From NCBI GenBank assembly GCA_900541125.1, contig UQIK01000002.1, positions 1-64,000 of the forward strand: DNA of 64,000 bases, given 5' to 3'. Position numbers and translations under genes: made by a program. The notes below the pieces were generated by a model. That model searched no databases. It saw only the letters and a list, made by a program, of their open reading frames with translations, and was not told the origin of the DNA. The DNA comes from an uncultured Collinsella sp. GTDB taxonomy: Bacteria > Actinomycetota > Coriobacteriia > Coriobacteriales > Coriobacteriaceae. Shown piece by piece: positions 29,158 to 39,053 of the stretch. Within the stretch, counting starts at the first letter, position 1. Each line of letters opens with the position of its first letter.

Positions 29158-30069
29158 TTACGCCACCTCGCCTTCCTGATCGGCATTCTCGTTGACTCCG
29201 GCGACCTCGGCCATGTAGGCCTCGCAGCACGCCTTGGCGACGGCGCGGACGCGCAGGATGTAGTTGGCACGCTCGACCGCGGACAGGGCGCCGCGAGCAT
29301 CGAGCAGGTTGAAAGCGTGGCTGCACTTCATGACGCAGTCATATGCCGGCAGCGGCAGCTTGCGCTCCAGGCAGGAATGGCACTCGGCCTCGTAGTCGTC
29401 AAACTTCTGACGCATCATCTCGACGTTGGCGACCTCAAAGTTATAGGCACTGAACTCGCGCTCGTTCTCGAAGAACACGTCGCCATAGGTCATGGGCGTG
29501 CCGTCGGGCAGGTAGCTCCACACCAGGTCGTAGACCGAGTTAACGCCCTGGGCGTACATGGCGATACGCTCCAGGCCGTAGGTGATCTCGACGGGCACGG
29601 GGTCGACCTCGATGCCGCCCACCTGCTGGAAGTACGTAAACTGCGTGACCTCCATGCCATTGAGCCAGACCTCCCAGCCAAGGCCCCAGGCGCCGAGCGT
29701 CGGGCTCTCCCAGTCGTCCTCGACAAAGCGGACGTCATGGTCGTTGGGGTCCAGGCCAATGGCGGCAAGAGACCCCAGGTAAAGCTCTTGGGCGTTGACC
29801 GGAGAGGGCTTGATGAGCACCTGGAACTGATAGTAGTGCTGCATGCGGTTGGGGTTCTCGCCGTAGCGCCCGTCGGCCGGACGGCGGCAGGGCTGCGCAT
29901 AGCAGGTGCGCCACTCGGCGGGACCGAGCGAGCGCAGCGTGGTCGCGGTATGAAAGGTACCGGCACCGACCTCGGAGTCATAGGGCTGCATAATGACGCA
30001 GCCCTGCTCGCCCCAGTACTGCTGGAGGCGCAGGATGATGTCTTGGAAGGAAAGCGATGAAGCGTTCAT
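29158..30069 (-). CDS. glyQ: glycyl-tRNA synthetase alpha subunit
   Basis: Catalytic alpha chain making glycyl-adenylate. [20 protein letters not shown], the [13 protein letters not shown] segment and [22 protein letters not shown] are typical class II motifs of GlyQ. 303 residues. First of the glyQ-glyS pair. Confidence 0.97.
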   Translation of the reverse strand: MNASSLSFQDIILRLQQYWGEQGCVIMQPYDSEVGAGTFHTATTLRSLGPAEWRTCYAQPCRRPADGRYGENPNRMQHYYQFQVLIKPSPVNAQELYLGSLAAIGLDPNDHDVRFVEDDWESPTLGAWGLGWEVWLNGMEVTQFTYFQQVGGIEVDPVPVEITYGLERIAMYAQGVNSVYDLVWSYLPDGTPMTYGDVFFENEREFSAYNFEVANVEMMRQKFDDYEAECHSCLERKLPLPAYDCVMKCSHAFNLLDARGALSAVERANYILRVRAVAKACCEAYMAEVAGVNENADQEGEVA

Positions 30070-30128
30070 GCCTCTAATATCCCCTCGTCGAAACGATTAC
30101 ACGGTTAGGTACTGTACTATAGCGGTTT

Positions 30129-30692
30129 TTAGTCGATAGCGCCCAGACGGTTGAGCGGCCAGTAACGCACGAGCGCCACGGCGATCAGGTCCGAACGGTC
30201 GACGGGACCAAAGTAGCGTGAGTCGGCAGAGTTTTCGCGGTTGTCGCCCATCACCCACACGCACCCGTCGGGAACGGTGTAGGGATAGCTTACCTGAGCG
30301 CCGGGCGCTTGGACCGAAAGTGGCCAGCTCATGCCCGTCGTATAGTCCTCGTCGAGCGCTTGGCCGTCAACGACCACCTTGCCATCCTGCAGGTCGACCG
30401 TCTGGCCGGCCGTGGCAATAACGCGCTTGACAAGAACATCATGCTCGGAGGTGCCATCGGGGTTGTGAAACACCACGATATCGCCCTGCTTGACGGGCTG
30501 ACCGAGCTCGAGGCTCACCTTTTGCGCCAGGATCTGGTCGCCAATCTCGATTGTGTCCTCCATAGAGCCGGTGGGCACCACAAAGGGCTCGACCACAAAG
30601 GTGCGGATCAGGAAGGTGGCCACAAGCGCGATCGCGATGACCGCGATCCACTCAAAAGCGCCCCTCAACGCGGAATGTTGCGTAGGAACCAT
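30129..30692 (-). CDS. lepB: type I signal peptidase
   Basis: Membrane serine protease that removes signal peptides. One N-terminal membrane segment (EWIAVIAIALVATFLIRTF), catalytic Ser in PTGSMEDTI, catalytic Lys in VKRVIATAGQTV, and the box E GDNRENSADSRYFG. 187 residues from ATG 30692, five bases after GAGGAG; GTG 30698 lies on that site. Overlap with trmD points to one operon. Confidence 0.95.
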   Translation of the reverse strand: MVPTQHSALRGAFEWIAVIAIALVATFLIRTFVVEPFVVPTGSMEDTIEIGDQILAQKVSLELGQPVKQGDIVVFHNPDGTSEHDVLVKRVIATAGQTVDLQDGKVVVDGQALDEDYTTGMSWPLSVQAPGAQVSYPYTVPDGCVWVMGDNRENSADSRYFGPVDRSDLIAVALVRYWPLNRLGAID

Positions 30693-30694
30693 AC

Positions 30695-31453
30695 TCACTC
30701 CTCGCTCTGCGAATACGAAGCGTCAAGGATCTCCTGCGCGTAAGCGCGCTCCTCGGGCGTGAGCCGCGCAGTCTCGATCAGGTCGGGACGCCAGCGACAG
30801 GTGCGCTCGATGGCATTCTTGCGGCGCCAGGCATCGACCTTGGCGTGATCGCCGCTCACGAGCACCGGAGGAACGCCCTCGCCGTTGAACTCGGCGGGGC
30901 GGGTGTACTGCGCGTACTCGAGCAGGCCTCCGTCCTCGGCGGTCGAGAACGACTCGTCCACGTTGCTCATCTCGTCGCCCAGGGCGCCGGGAATGAGGCG
31001 TACGACGGCATCGGCAACGACCATCGCGGGCAGCTCGCCGCCCGTGAGCACATAGTCGCCGATCGACAGACGTTCATCGGCATACGCATACGCGCGCTCG
31101 TCGACGCCCTCGTAACGGCTGCACACAAACAGCAGGCGCTCACTTTTGAGCAGGCGCTCGGCCACATGCTGCGTAAAAGGCTCGCCACAGGGGGTAAAGA
31201 ACACCACAGTGGGCTTAGGACCCTCTGCGCTAATGGCCTCGATGGCCTCTGCGATAGGCTCGACCTTCATGAGCATGCCCTGCCCGCCGCCGTACGGCTC
31301 GTCATCGACGGTACGATGGCGGTCGTGCGTCCAGTCGCGCAGGTTATACGCCTTAAAATCAAAAAGGCCGGCCTTGCGGGCGCGGCCCAAAATCGATGTG
31401 GACATAACGGGCTCAAACATCTCGGGAAAGACCGAAAGGGTCTCGATCAGCAT
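30695..31453 (-). CDS. trmD: tRNA (guanine-37-N1)-methyltransferase TrmD
   Basis: SAM-dependent methylation of G37 in tRNAs, preventing +1 frameshifts. The trefoil-knot signature GDYVLTGGELPAMVV and YGGGQGMLMK are visible. 252 residues. Lies in the conserved rpsP-khpA-rimM-trmD order. Confidence 0.97.
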   Translation of the reverse strand: MLIETLSVFPEMFEPVMSTSILGRARKAGLFDFKAYNLRDWTHDRHRTVDDEPYGGGQGMLMKVEPIAEAIEAISAEGPKPTVVFFTPCGEPFTQHVAERLLKSERLLFVCSRYEGVDERAYAYADERLSIGDYVLTGGELPAMVVADAVVRLIPGALGDEMSNVDESFSTAEDGGLLEYAQYTRPAEFNGEGVPPVLVSGDHAKVDAWRRKNAIERTCRWRPDLIETARLTPEERAYAQEILDASYSQSEE

Positions 31454-31463
31454 GTTGTCCTCC

Positions 31464-31985
31464 CTACTTGTCCATATCGATCAGGCCGTCCATAACGTGG
31501 ACGGAAATTGTTCCTGTGTCGGGAAGATCGAGCACAACCTGCTCGATCACGGGAATCAGTACCTCGCCGTACCGATCGCCCTCGACAACCCAAACATCGT
31601 TCGCGGGCGTCGACATGATCTCGACGATCGTGCCGAGCGAACCGAAGCGCTCGTCGACCACCTCGCGACCCATCAGGTCGGTATAGGCAGCGTCAAGCGA
31701 ATCGAGCTCAAAGTCGTCACGATTTGCCAGCACGTAGCATCCCGTGATGCCCTCGGCGGCCGTCAAGTCGTCAATGCCCTCAAACGAGACCAGATCGCCA
31801 TCGCCCGTATCGGTGACGGACACGACCGTGCAAAAGCGGTCGCGCTTGAGCGCCGGCGGCGTCAGGGCGACGCGCATACCAGGCTCTAATACAGAAGGAA
31901 GCCCCCGCAGCGGCTGCGCGAGGACCTCCCCCTTCCTTCCGTGCGGCTTGACCACACGGGCGATGTTTTTGTACTGGGACCTCAA
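31464..31985 (-). CDS. rimM: ribosome maturation factor RimM
   Basis: 30S maturation factor acting on the head near S19. N-terminal domain begins IARVVKPHGRKGEVLAQPL; PRC-barrel in the second half (VVDERFGSLGTIVEI). 173 residues. The TTG start at 31985 sits at the centre of the palindrome GGACCTTGAGGTCC, so a small hairpin may mask initiation and couple it to khpA translation, whose stop is four bases upstream. Confidence 0.93.
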   Translation of the reverse strand: MRSQYKNIARVVKPHGRKGEVLAQPLRGLPSVLEPGMRVALTPPALKRDRFCTVVSVTDTGDGDLVSFEGIDDLTAAEGITGCYVLANRDDFELDSLDAAYTDLMGREVVDERFGSLGTIVEIMSTPANDVWVVEGDRYGEVLIPVIEQVVLDLPDTGTISVHVMDGLIDMDK

Positions 31986-31989
31986 GGTC

Positions 31990-32274
31990 CTAGCCCAGAA
32001 CCTCTACCTCGACAGCAGTGTCGAGGCGAGCGGCCAGTGCACGGGCGAGCGTGCGAATGGCCTTGATGGTACGGCCACGACGGCCGATGACCTTAGCGAC
32101 GTCATCCTCGGCGACCGAAACCTCAATCGTGGAGGCGTCGTCACCATCGATGACCTCAAGGCTCACGGAATCCGGGTCGTCGACGATCTGAACAACGAGA
32201 TATTCGACGAGATCGGCGATGCGATCTGAGAGCATTGCCTCACCCTCGAGCTGTGCAGCGTCAACCTCAGGCAC
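31990..32274 (-). CDS. khpA: KH-domain RNA-binding protein KhpA
   Basis: Small KH-domain protein; with KhpB it affects cell elongation and RNA stability in Gram-positives. GRRG loop in VIGRRGRTIKAIRTLARA. 94 residues from GTG 32274, seven bases after GAGGAG; a shorter start at the internal Met (MLSDRI) is possible and would match the usual 75-80 residues. Between rpsP and rimM. Confidence 0.9.
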   Translation of the reverse strand: MPEVDAAQLEGEAMLSDRIADLVEYLVVQIVDDPDSVSLEVIDGDDASTIEVSVAEDDVAKVIGRRGRTIKAIRTLARALAARLDTAVEVEVLG

Positions 32275-32277
32275 GAT

Positions 32278-32619
32278 TTACTCCTCGGCGCCCTCAGCGG
32301 CCTCAGCGGCAGCCTTAGCGGCCTCGGCCTCTTTGGCGAGCTGCTTCTTGGACTTCTTGACGACGGTCTCGGTCTTCTCGCCCTCGTTGGCGGCCTTGAC
32401 CAGAGCGGCGACGGCGTCGGTGAGCTGAGCGCCCTTGGACTGCCAGTCGGCGATCTTCTCGAGATCGAGGTTGATGGTCTTGGGGGCGGTCATCGGGTTG
32501 TAGCGGCCAACCTCCTCGATGATACGACCGTCACGCGGGGCGCGGGAATCGGCGACGACGACACGGTAGTACGGACGCTTCTTAGCGCCGTGACGAGCAA
32601 GGCGAATCTTGACTGCCAA
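32278..32619 (-). CDS. rpsP: 30S ribosomal protein S16
   Basis: Small-subunit ribosomal protein. [19 protein letters not shown] is the canonical N-terminus, so the start is TTG 32619, six bases after GGAGGAG; the frame to 32655 is not conserved. 113 residues, with a C-terminal Lys/Ala/Glu extension. First gene of the trmD operon. Confidence 0.95.
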   Translation of the reverse strand: MAVKIRLARHGAKKRPYYRVVVADSRAPRDGRIIEEVGRYNPMTAPKTINLDLEKIADWQSKGAQLTDAVAALVKAANEGEKTETVVKKSKKQLAKEAEAAKAAAEAAEGAEE

Positions 32620-32675
32620 AGGAAACTCCTCCAACCAAGCAGCTTTAGGCTGCAACTACAAACAAACAGTTGAAC

Positions 32676-32704
32676 ATAATACGCCATCGACGCGGGCAGG
32701 TGAA
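32676..32704 (-). promoter_or_regulatory. promoter of the rpsP-trmD operon
   Basis: On the minus strand TTCACC and TATTAT are 17 bases apart; start near 32669 gives a 50-base leader. Confidence 0.6.
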
Positions 32705-32808
32705 GTCCGTGAGACCAACTTCTTCGGTGTAGTCGAGGGCAAATCCATATCTTAGACAAGAATTCGGGATTTGCAAGCACATACACGCGCCCCACATGAG
32801 CTGCGCGG

Positions 32809-32814
32809 TATACT
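32809..32814 (+). promoter_or_regulatory. -10 element placed for a leaderless dinB transcript
   Basis: TATACT ends six bases before the dinB ATG, so transcription would start at or next to the A of the start codon. There is no Shine-Dalgarno in front of the ATG. No convincing -35 is seen. Confidence 0.4.
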
Positions 32815-32820
32815 CATACC

Positions 32821-34074
32821 ATGAAAAGACGCGAACATACATACGGTTATGAGGATGCTGCAGGCGTCACGCCGCCGCCCTGGACGGGACCGGCGGTGGG
32901 CCTGATGGACCTCGATGCGTTTTTTGCGAGCGTGGAGATGCTCGATCATCCCGAATGGCGCGGAAAGCCGCTCATCGTGGGCGGAGATGCCGATTCGCGT
33001 GGCGTCGTGTCCACGTGTTCGTATGAGGCGCGTCGCTTTGGCGTGCACTCTGCCATGCCCTCGGCCGAGGCACGGCGCCTGTGCCCGCAGGCCATTTGGA
33101 CGCATGGGCATTTTGATCGCTACCGCGAGGTGAGCGCGCAGGTCATGGCGATTCTCGCCGACGAGACGCCGCGCGTGGAGCGCGTATCCATCGACGAAGC
33201 CTTTATCGATATCACACCGGGTCGCTTTGCGCCCGAAGACCCGCTGCTGGTTGCGCGGCGTATAAGCGACCGCGTGGCAGCGCTGGGAGTGACCTGCTCC
33301 ATTGGCGTGGGCTGCAACAAGACGGTCGCAAAGATCGCAAGCGAGCGGGATAAGCCGTTTGGGCTGACCATCGTGCGCCCCGGGACGGAACAGCGCTTTT
33401 TGGCCGCGCTACCAGTGTCTGCCATGAGCGGCATCGGGCGCTCGGCCGAGGAGCGACTGCGCCGCATGCGCATCTACACCCTCGGCGAGCTATCACGTGC
33501 ACCGGAATCCACCTTGGCCTCTATTTTTGGCGTCAACGGCGAACGCATGCGCCAGCGTGCACTGGGACTCGAAATCTCTGAAGTCACGAGTCTCGATGAA
33601 GAGCGCGAGGTCAAGTCGGTCAGCAATGAACGCACCTTTGCTAAAGATTTGACTGAGCGTGGGGATATTGAGGCAGCGATTGCTCTGTTGGGAGAGTCAG
33701 TGGGGCGCCGTCTGCGCCGTCAGGGGCTGACGGGTGCCACGGTAACGCTCAAGCTCAAGTATTCATATGGCAGCGGGCGTACGGCACAGCGCCGGCTGCC
33801 TCATCCGACCGACGATGAGAACATCTTCGTGGCGGTTGCACTCGAACTGCTCGATAACATCTGGCAGGAAGGCATGCATGTTCGCTTAGCGGGCATCGGC
33901 ATGAGCGACTTCGACCACCAAGGCGGCATCCAAACCGACCTGTTCTGCGAAGTCGACGACCGCGGAGCCCAATCGAGCGACCGTCGCGACCTCTCGGTCG
34001 CTATCGACGCCGTCCGAGACAAGTTCGGCGACACCGCCCTATCCTTCGGCCGCCAATCCCGCTTCAACGATTAA
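32821..34074 (+). CDS. dinB: DNA polymerase IV (Y family)
   Basis: Translesion polymerase. Catalytic acids in MDLDAFFASVE and SIDEAFIDIT; helix-hairpin-helix and little-finger regions follow (SAMSGIGRSAEERLRRM). 417 residues, with about 28 residues before the usual Met of MDLDAFFAS. Starts are ATG 32821 (leaderless) or the internal ATG at the MDLDAFF position. Divergent from rpsP. No SOS box was identified upstream. Confidence 0.94.
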   Translation: MKRREHTYGYEDAAGVTPPPWTGPAVGLMDLDAFFASVEMLDHPEWRGKPLIVGGDADSRGVVSTCSYEARRFGVHSAMPSAEARRLCPQAIWTHGHFDRYREVSAQVMAILADETPRVERVSIDEAFIDITPGRFAPEDPLLVARRISDRVAALGVTCSIGVGCNKTVAKIASERDKPFGLTIVRPGTEQRFLAALPVSAMSGIGRSAEERLRRMRIYTLGELSRAPESTLASIFGVNGERMRQRALGLEISEVTSLDEEREVKSVSNERTFAKDLTERGDIEAAIALLGESVGRRLRRQGLTGATVTLKLKYSYGSGRTAQRRLPHPTDDENIFVAVALELLDNIWQEGMHVRLAGIGMSDFDHQGGIQTDLFCEVDDRGAQSSDRRDLSVAIDAVRDKFGDTALSFGRQSRFND

Positions 34075-34086
34075 CCGCCTTTGGGC

Positions 34087-34129
34087 AAAAAGAAAGCCGG
34101 GCAGTTACGGAAAACCGCAACTGTCCGGC
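34087..34129 (-). terminator. intrinsic terminator of rsfS, convergent with dinB
   Basis: GCCGGGCAGTT (34096-34106) pairs with AACTGTCCGGC (34119-34129) with one G-U pair; an inner CGG/CCG extends it. The minus-strand tail CTTTCTTTTTG is the U-tract. Confidence 0.75.
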
Positions 34130-34170
34130 GATATGCGTGAGGGTAGCTAAACCCCGTCTCAAATGAGCTA

Positions 34171-34626
34171 CTAGAGGAGATTGAGGGGGAGCTGGGGAGC
34201 GTCGCCCCAGAGTTTCTCGAGGCGATAGAAGTCGCGCGCTTCGGGAGTGAAGACGTGGACGACAACCGAGCCGTAGTCCATGAGCATCCAGGTCTTCTGT
34301 TCGCGGCCCTCGATGGAAAACGGGTGCTCGCCGCAAGCCTCGGCGACCTTCTCCTCGATCTCGTCGACGATAGAATCGACCTGGCGGTTGTTGGTACCGG
34401 TGGCAAGCACAAAGTAGTCGCATACGTCGGAAAGCTCGGTCAGGTCGAGCACCTGAACGTCCTCGCCTTTCTTGTCGTAGGCGGCCTGCGCGGCGGCGCG
34501 GGCGACATCCTCGGCGGCGACACCGCTCGCGGACAACGAGGCGGCAGTGCGGTCGGACGTGGCGGCGAAGCTCTTGTGCTCCACACCTTCAAGAATCTGC
34601 TCGTCGGTCATGGTCTCGTCGGCCAT
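34171..34626 (-). CDS. rsfS: ribosome silencing factor RsfS
   Basis: Binds L14 and blocks subunit joining in starvation. The core is DVQVLDLTELSDVCDYFVLA, then NNRQVDSIVDEIEEKV and WMLMDYGSVVVHVF. 151 residues, with about 50 extra N-terminal residues rich in Ala/Ser/Asp compared with the minimal domain. ATG follows AAAGAGG. In operon with yqeK and nadD, the usual arrangement. Confidence 0.94.
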   Translation of the reverse strand: MADETMTDEQILEGVEHKSFAATSDRTAASLSASGVAAEDVARAAAQAAYDKKGEDVQVLDLTELSDVCDYFVLATGTNNRQVDSIVDEIEEKVAEACGEHPFSIEGREQKTWMLMDYGSVVVHVFTPEARDFYRLEKLWGDAPQLPLNLL

Positions 34627-34653
34627 GGAATACCTCTTTCTAGACAGCCCGAG

Positions 34654-35262
34654 CTAGCGCAGCTGGGCGTAATGGTTGTAAATCGTAATAGCCGTGGGAT
34701 AAAGATAGCGCCCGGACTGGATCACATAGACCAGACCCTGCGCAAAACAGGAGAAGAACAACTCATCGAGCGTCGACTCCCCCACCATCTTGCGCAGCGC
34801 ATGCGCATAGTCGCCGTGGCGGTTGGGCTCGATGGCATCGGCCACAAAGACCACCATATCGAGCGGCGTCATGTCGCAGGCGCCCACGGTGTGACGGTCG
34901 ACAGCCTGGAAAACGGCCGGCGACAACTCGGGGAAAAGCTGCGGAAGCTCATAGGCGGCAACAGGGCCATGCAAAAGCGGCGTCGCGGCGGAAGGAGAGC
35001 CGGCAATCTTAATGCCGTAATGCAGAGCGCGCGTGACCAGCTCGTCGTCGGAGAGCACTTTGTCCCAGTCATGGATCAGGCCGGCGGCAGCGGCATCAAA
35101 GCGGTCAACGCCGTAGACCTCGGCCAGATGAAGTGCGGTCTCGGCAACACCCAGCGAATGCACATAGCGCTTGCGCTTATCCTTCATGCGAACATCGAGC
35201 AGCTCTTGAATGCGCTTGAGCAGCGCGCGCTCATCGCCCTCAAACTGATCCTCTACCGACAA
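34654..35262 (-). CDS. yqeK: HD-domain hydrolase YqeK (Ap4A hydrolase family)
   Basis: Symmetrical diadenosine tetraphosphate hydrolase family. HSLGVAETALHLAE gives the first His; LIHDWDK gives the HD pair. 202 residues. TTG 35262 follows a G-rich stretch (GGGGGT) but the start is uncertain; the conserved part begins at MKDKRKRYVHSL. Lies between rsfS and nadD, as in Bacillus-type operons. Confidence 0.88.
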   Translation of the reverse strand: MSVEDQFEGDERALLKRIQELLDVRMKDKRKRYVHSLGVAETALHLAEVYGVDRFDAAAAGLIHDWDKVLSDDELVTRALHYGIKIAGSPSAATPLLHGPVAAYELPQLFPELSPAVFQAVDRHTVGACDMTPLDMVVFVADAIEPNRHGDYAHALRKMVGESTLDELFFSCFAQGLVYVIQSGRYLYPTAITIYNHYAQLR

Positions 35263-35274
35263 CGTAGACCCCCA

Positions 35275-35952
35275 TCACTCAAAATCTTCTTGGCCCAGAT
35301 CGACATACAAACCGCGCTTGCGAATGTAGCCGAGCACAGACTCGCTCGTAAGATAGCGCACGCTCATGCCGCGGGCAACTCGCTTACGAATGTTCGTCGA
35401 GCTGATCGCCAGCGCCGGAATCTGAATATAGCGCACGTCGAACGGCAGCCCCGACTCTTTGATTCGGGCACGCGCCGTATCGATATCAAAGCCCGGTCGC
35501 GTCGCCGCAATAAAGGTAGCAAGCTCAGCGATTCGTTCGGCATCATGCCAAGTCACAATATCGATAATCGCGTCGGCGCCCGTAATAAAGTAGAGCTTTA
35601 CCTGCGGCGGATAAAAGTCGCGAAGGGCATGAAGCGTATCGGCCGTGTAGGTTACGCCCGGACGGTCGATCTCGAACCGACTCGCCAAAAAGGCCGGGTT
35701 CGCGGCGGTAGCGAGGACCGTCATGGCATAACGGTCCTCGGCAGGCGTCACCGGCTTGTCAAGCTTAAAAGCAGGAGAGCCCGCCGGCATAAAGAGCACA
35801 GCGTCCAAGTCGAGCGACTCGCGCGCCTGCTCGGCAGTCACCAGGTGCCCGTAATGAATCGGGTCAAATGTGCCGCCCATAATGCCAAGCCGAAACTCTT
35901 TGCCCTCTTTTATGGGCAGCTCGGGCAAACCGATTCCACCGCGCAGCGACAT
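35275..35952 (-). CDS. nadD: nicotinate-nucleotide adenylyltransferase
   Basis: Makes deamido-NAD from nicotinate mononucleotide and ATP. GIMGGTFDPIHYGHLV with the HxGH motif and ISSTNIRKRVARG near the C-terminus identify it. 225 residues, with about 20 before the core. Follows obgE by three bases. Confidence 0.95.
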   Translation of the reverse strand: MSLRGGIGLPELPIKEGKEFRLGIMGGTFDPIHYGHLVTAEQARESLDLDAVLFMPAGSPAFKLDKPVTPAEDRYAMTVLATAANPAFLASRFEIDRPGVTYTADTLHALRDFYPPQVKLYFITGADAIIDIVTWHDAERIAELATFIAATRPGFDIDTARARIKESGLPFDVRYIQIPALAISSTNIRKRVARGMSVRYLTSESVLGYIRKRGLYVDLGQEDFE

Positions 35953-35955
35953 GGC

Positions 35956-37434
<1,479 letters not shown>

Positions 37435-37436
37435 CT

Positions 37437-37482
37437 ACAAAAAAGAGGGAGACCCTTGAATCCTAAAACTCAAGTGCCTCCC
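37437..37482 (-). terminator. intrinsic terminator between rpmA and obgE
   Basis: On the minus strand GGGAGGCACTTGA pairs with TCAAGGGTCTCCC (plus arms 37470-37482 and 37447-37459, with a short internal mismatch), followed by CTTTTTTG. It probably separates the ribosomal genes from obgE. Confidence 0.7.
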
Positions 37483-37507
37483 ACATATGTGCTCTATGAA
37501 GGGTGAA

Positions 37508-37765
37508 TTACGCGTTCGCGAGCGGGCGTACGCTGACCCTGTGCTTGATACCCTTGTGGAACTCAACGGTACCGTCGACCAGCGCGAACAGCGTGTCGTC
37601 CTTGCCACGGCCAACGTTCTCACCCGGGTGGATGTGCGTGCCGTGCTGACGGACGAGAATCGTGCCCGTGGTTACCGTCTGGCCGGCGAAGCGCTTCGTG
37701 CCAAGGCGCTGACCGCGGGAGTCACGGCCATTACGGGAGGAACCGAGTCCTTTTTTGTGTGCCAT
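37508..37765 (-). CDS. rpmA: 50S ribosomal protein L27
   Basis: Large-subunit protein reaching the peptidyl-transferase centre. [15 protein letters not shown] at the N-terminus and [16 protein letters not shown] are typical. 85 residues. The N-terminus lacks the cleavable extension seen in Firmicutes, and no prp protease gene lies between rplU and rpmA, which agrees. Confidence 0.97.
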   Translation of the reverse strand: MAHKKGLGSSRNGRDSRGQRLGTKRFAGQTVTTGTILVRQHGTHIHPGENVGRGKDDTLFALVDGTVEFHKGIKHRVSVRPLANA

Positions 37766-37798
37766 TGTGTATACCTACTCTTTCGTTACGAGTGTAAT

Positions 37799-38173
37799 CT
37801 ACTCGGCGACGGGAGCCTCGGCAACAGCCTCGGCCTCTGCCTTGACAGCCTTCTTGGCGCGGGACGTAGCCTGGACCTTCACGATCTTCAGCTTGGTGAG
37901 CTGCTGACGGTGACCCTTCAGACGACGATAGCGCTTACGCTTGTGGAACTTGAAGACCAGCTGCTTCTCGCCCTTGAACTGCTCAACGATCTGAGCGGTA
38001 ACCTTGGCCTTGGCCAGCTTGTCGGGATCGGTGACGATCTTCTTACCATCGTTGAGGAAGATAACCGGCAGGGTGACCTTGTCGCCCTCATTGCCTTCGA
38101 TCTTCTCGACGGTGATGACATCGTCGGTGGCGACCTTGTACTGCTTGCCGCCCGTGTTAACGATTGCGTACAT
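37799..38173 (-). CDS. rplU: 50S ribosomal protein L21
   Basis: Large-subunit protein. MYAIVNTGGKQYKVATDD is the canonical start, so ATG 38173 is chosen; KFHKRKRYRRLKGHRQQLT is conserved. 124 residues including an Ala/Glu C-terminal tail. Strong promoter upstream. Confidence 0.96.
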   Translation of the reverse strand: MYAIVNTGGKQYKVATDDVITVEKIEGNEGDKVTLPVIFLNDGKKIVTDPDKLAKAKVTAQIVEQFKGEKQLVFKFHKRKRYRRLKGHRQQLTKLKIVKVQATSRAKKAVKAEAEAVAEAPVAE

Positions 38174-38215
38174 GTTTACTTGCCCTTCATGCATCAGTTA
38201 GTGCAACAGCCGAAT

Positions 38216-38244
38216 ATAGTAGCAGGCGAAAATACCCCCGTCAA
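38216..38244 (-). promoter_or_regulatory. rplU-rpmA promoter
   Basis: On the minus strand TTGACG and TACTAT are 17 bases apart; start near 38209. The -35 overlaps the stop codon of the upstream gene. Confidence 0.7.
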
Positions 38245-39053
38245 CGAGTATGTGGAGCAAATCCACAAGTTCGCACAGGTATGGGGCTGACGAGTCGGCC
38301 CTCGTCGTCCTCGCATGCTTGATTCTGACGCTCGACATCGTAGGAGCAGATGGTCACGAGGTCTTGCATACCGGTGGAAACAATAGGTGCATCCACGCCC
38401 GGGGTCAAGCCCTGCAACAAAACATCAGCAGCGGAAAGCAAAATTTCCGGACGCATGGAGCCTTCGTTGTCGGCATGGGTGTCGAGCATGAGCACCAAAT
38501 GGTGCGGGCGCTCCCCCGCCGTGAGCTCATAGTCCACGAGCGTGTGATCCAAATCCAAGCGCTTGCTCTTTTTTCCGCGCGCGTAGTCGATGCCATGGTC
38601 CACGCGCAGCGTGTCGATCGCACGACGCACCTCGTCGGCGCTTACGGGCGCCTCGGGATCCAAGTGCAGGTCGATGCGATACGACAGGCGCGTGAGCTGC
38701 GCCGTCAACGCCGGCGTGCGCACGTCGATGTACGCCGCCTCGATGGGCGCCAGATCGGCCGGAGACGCCGCAGCCAGGCGTCCAAACGCCTCGTCGAGCG
38801 CCACGAACTCGGTCATAAACAGGTCATACCACTCGCAGGTCGACGACGTACCAACCGGTAGCGCCGAAGAGAAGCCCACGCGCATGTGCGGAGAGAAGCC
38901 CTGCGTGACGGCATAGGGAAGTCCCGCACGGCGCACGATGCGCTCAATGGTATGGATTACTTCGAGATGGCCCAGGTACTTAAGGCGATCGCGCTTGCCA
39001 TAGCGAACACGAAGCCTAAAGAGCGTGGGGTTGTCGGTCAGGCGCTCACTCAT
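38241..39053 (-). CDS. radical-SAM-linked protein (DUF2344 / TIGR03936 type)
   Basis: 270 residues. The N-terminal RLRVRYGKRDRLKYLGHLE and the GFSPHMRVGFSSALPVG segment are typical of the family that is encoded beside, or fused to, a B12-binding-type radical SAM protein. Function is not established. ATG overlaps the stop of the upstream radical SAM gene by four bases, so the two are made together. Confidence 0.85.
   Translation of the reverse strand: MSERLTDNPTLFRLRVRYGKRDRLKYLGHLEVIHTIERIVRRAGLPYAVTQGFSPHMRVGFSSALPVGTSSTCEWYDLFMTEFVALDEAFGRLAAASPADLAPIEAAYIDVRTPALTAQLTRLSYRIDLHLDPEAPVSADEVRRAIDTLRVDHGIDYARGKKSKRLDLDHTLVDYELTAGERPHHLVLMLDTHADNEGSMRPEILLSAADVLLQGLTPGVDAPIVSTGMQDLVTICSYDVERQNQACEDDEGRLVSPIPVRTCGFAPHTR

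Noticed and set aside
26995..30060. 1021-residue plus-strand ORF
   Set aside because: Antisense to glyS and glyQ, same biased composition, no motifs.
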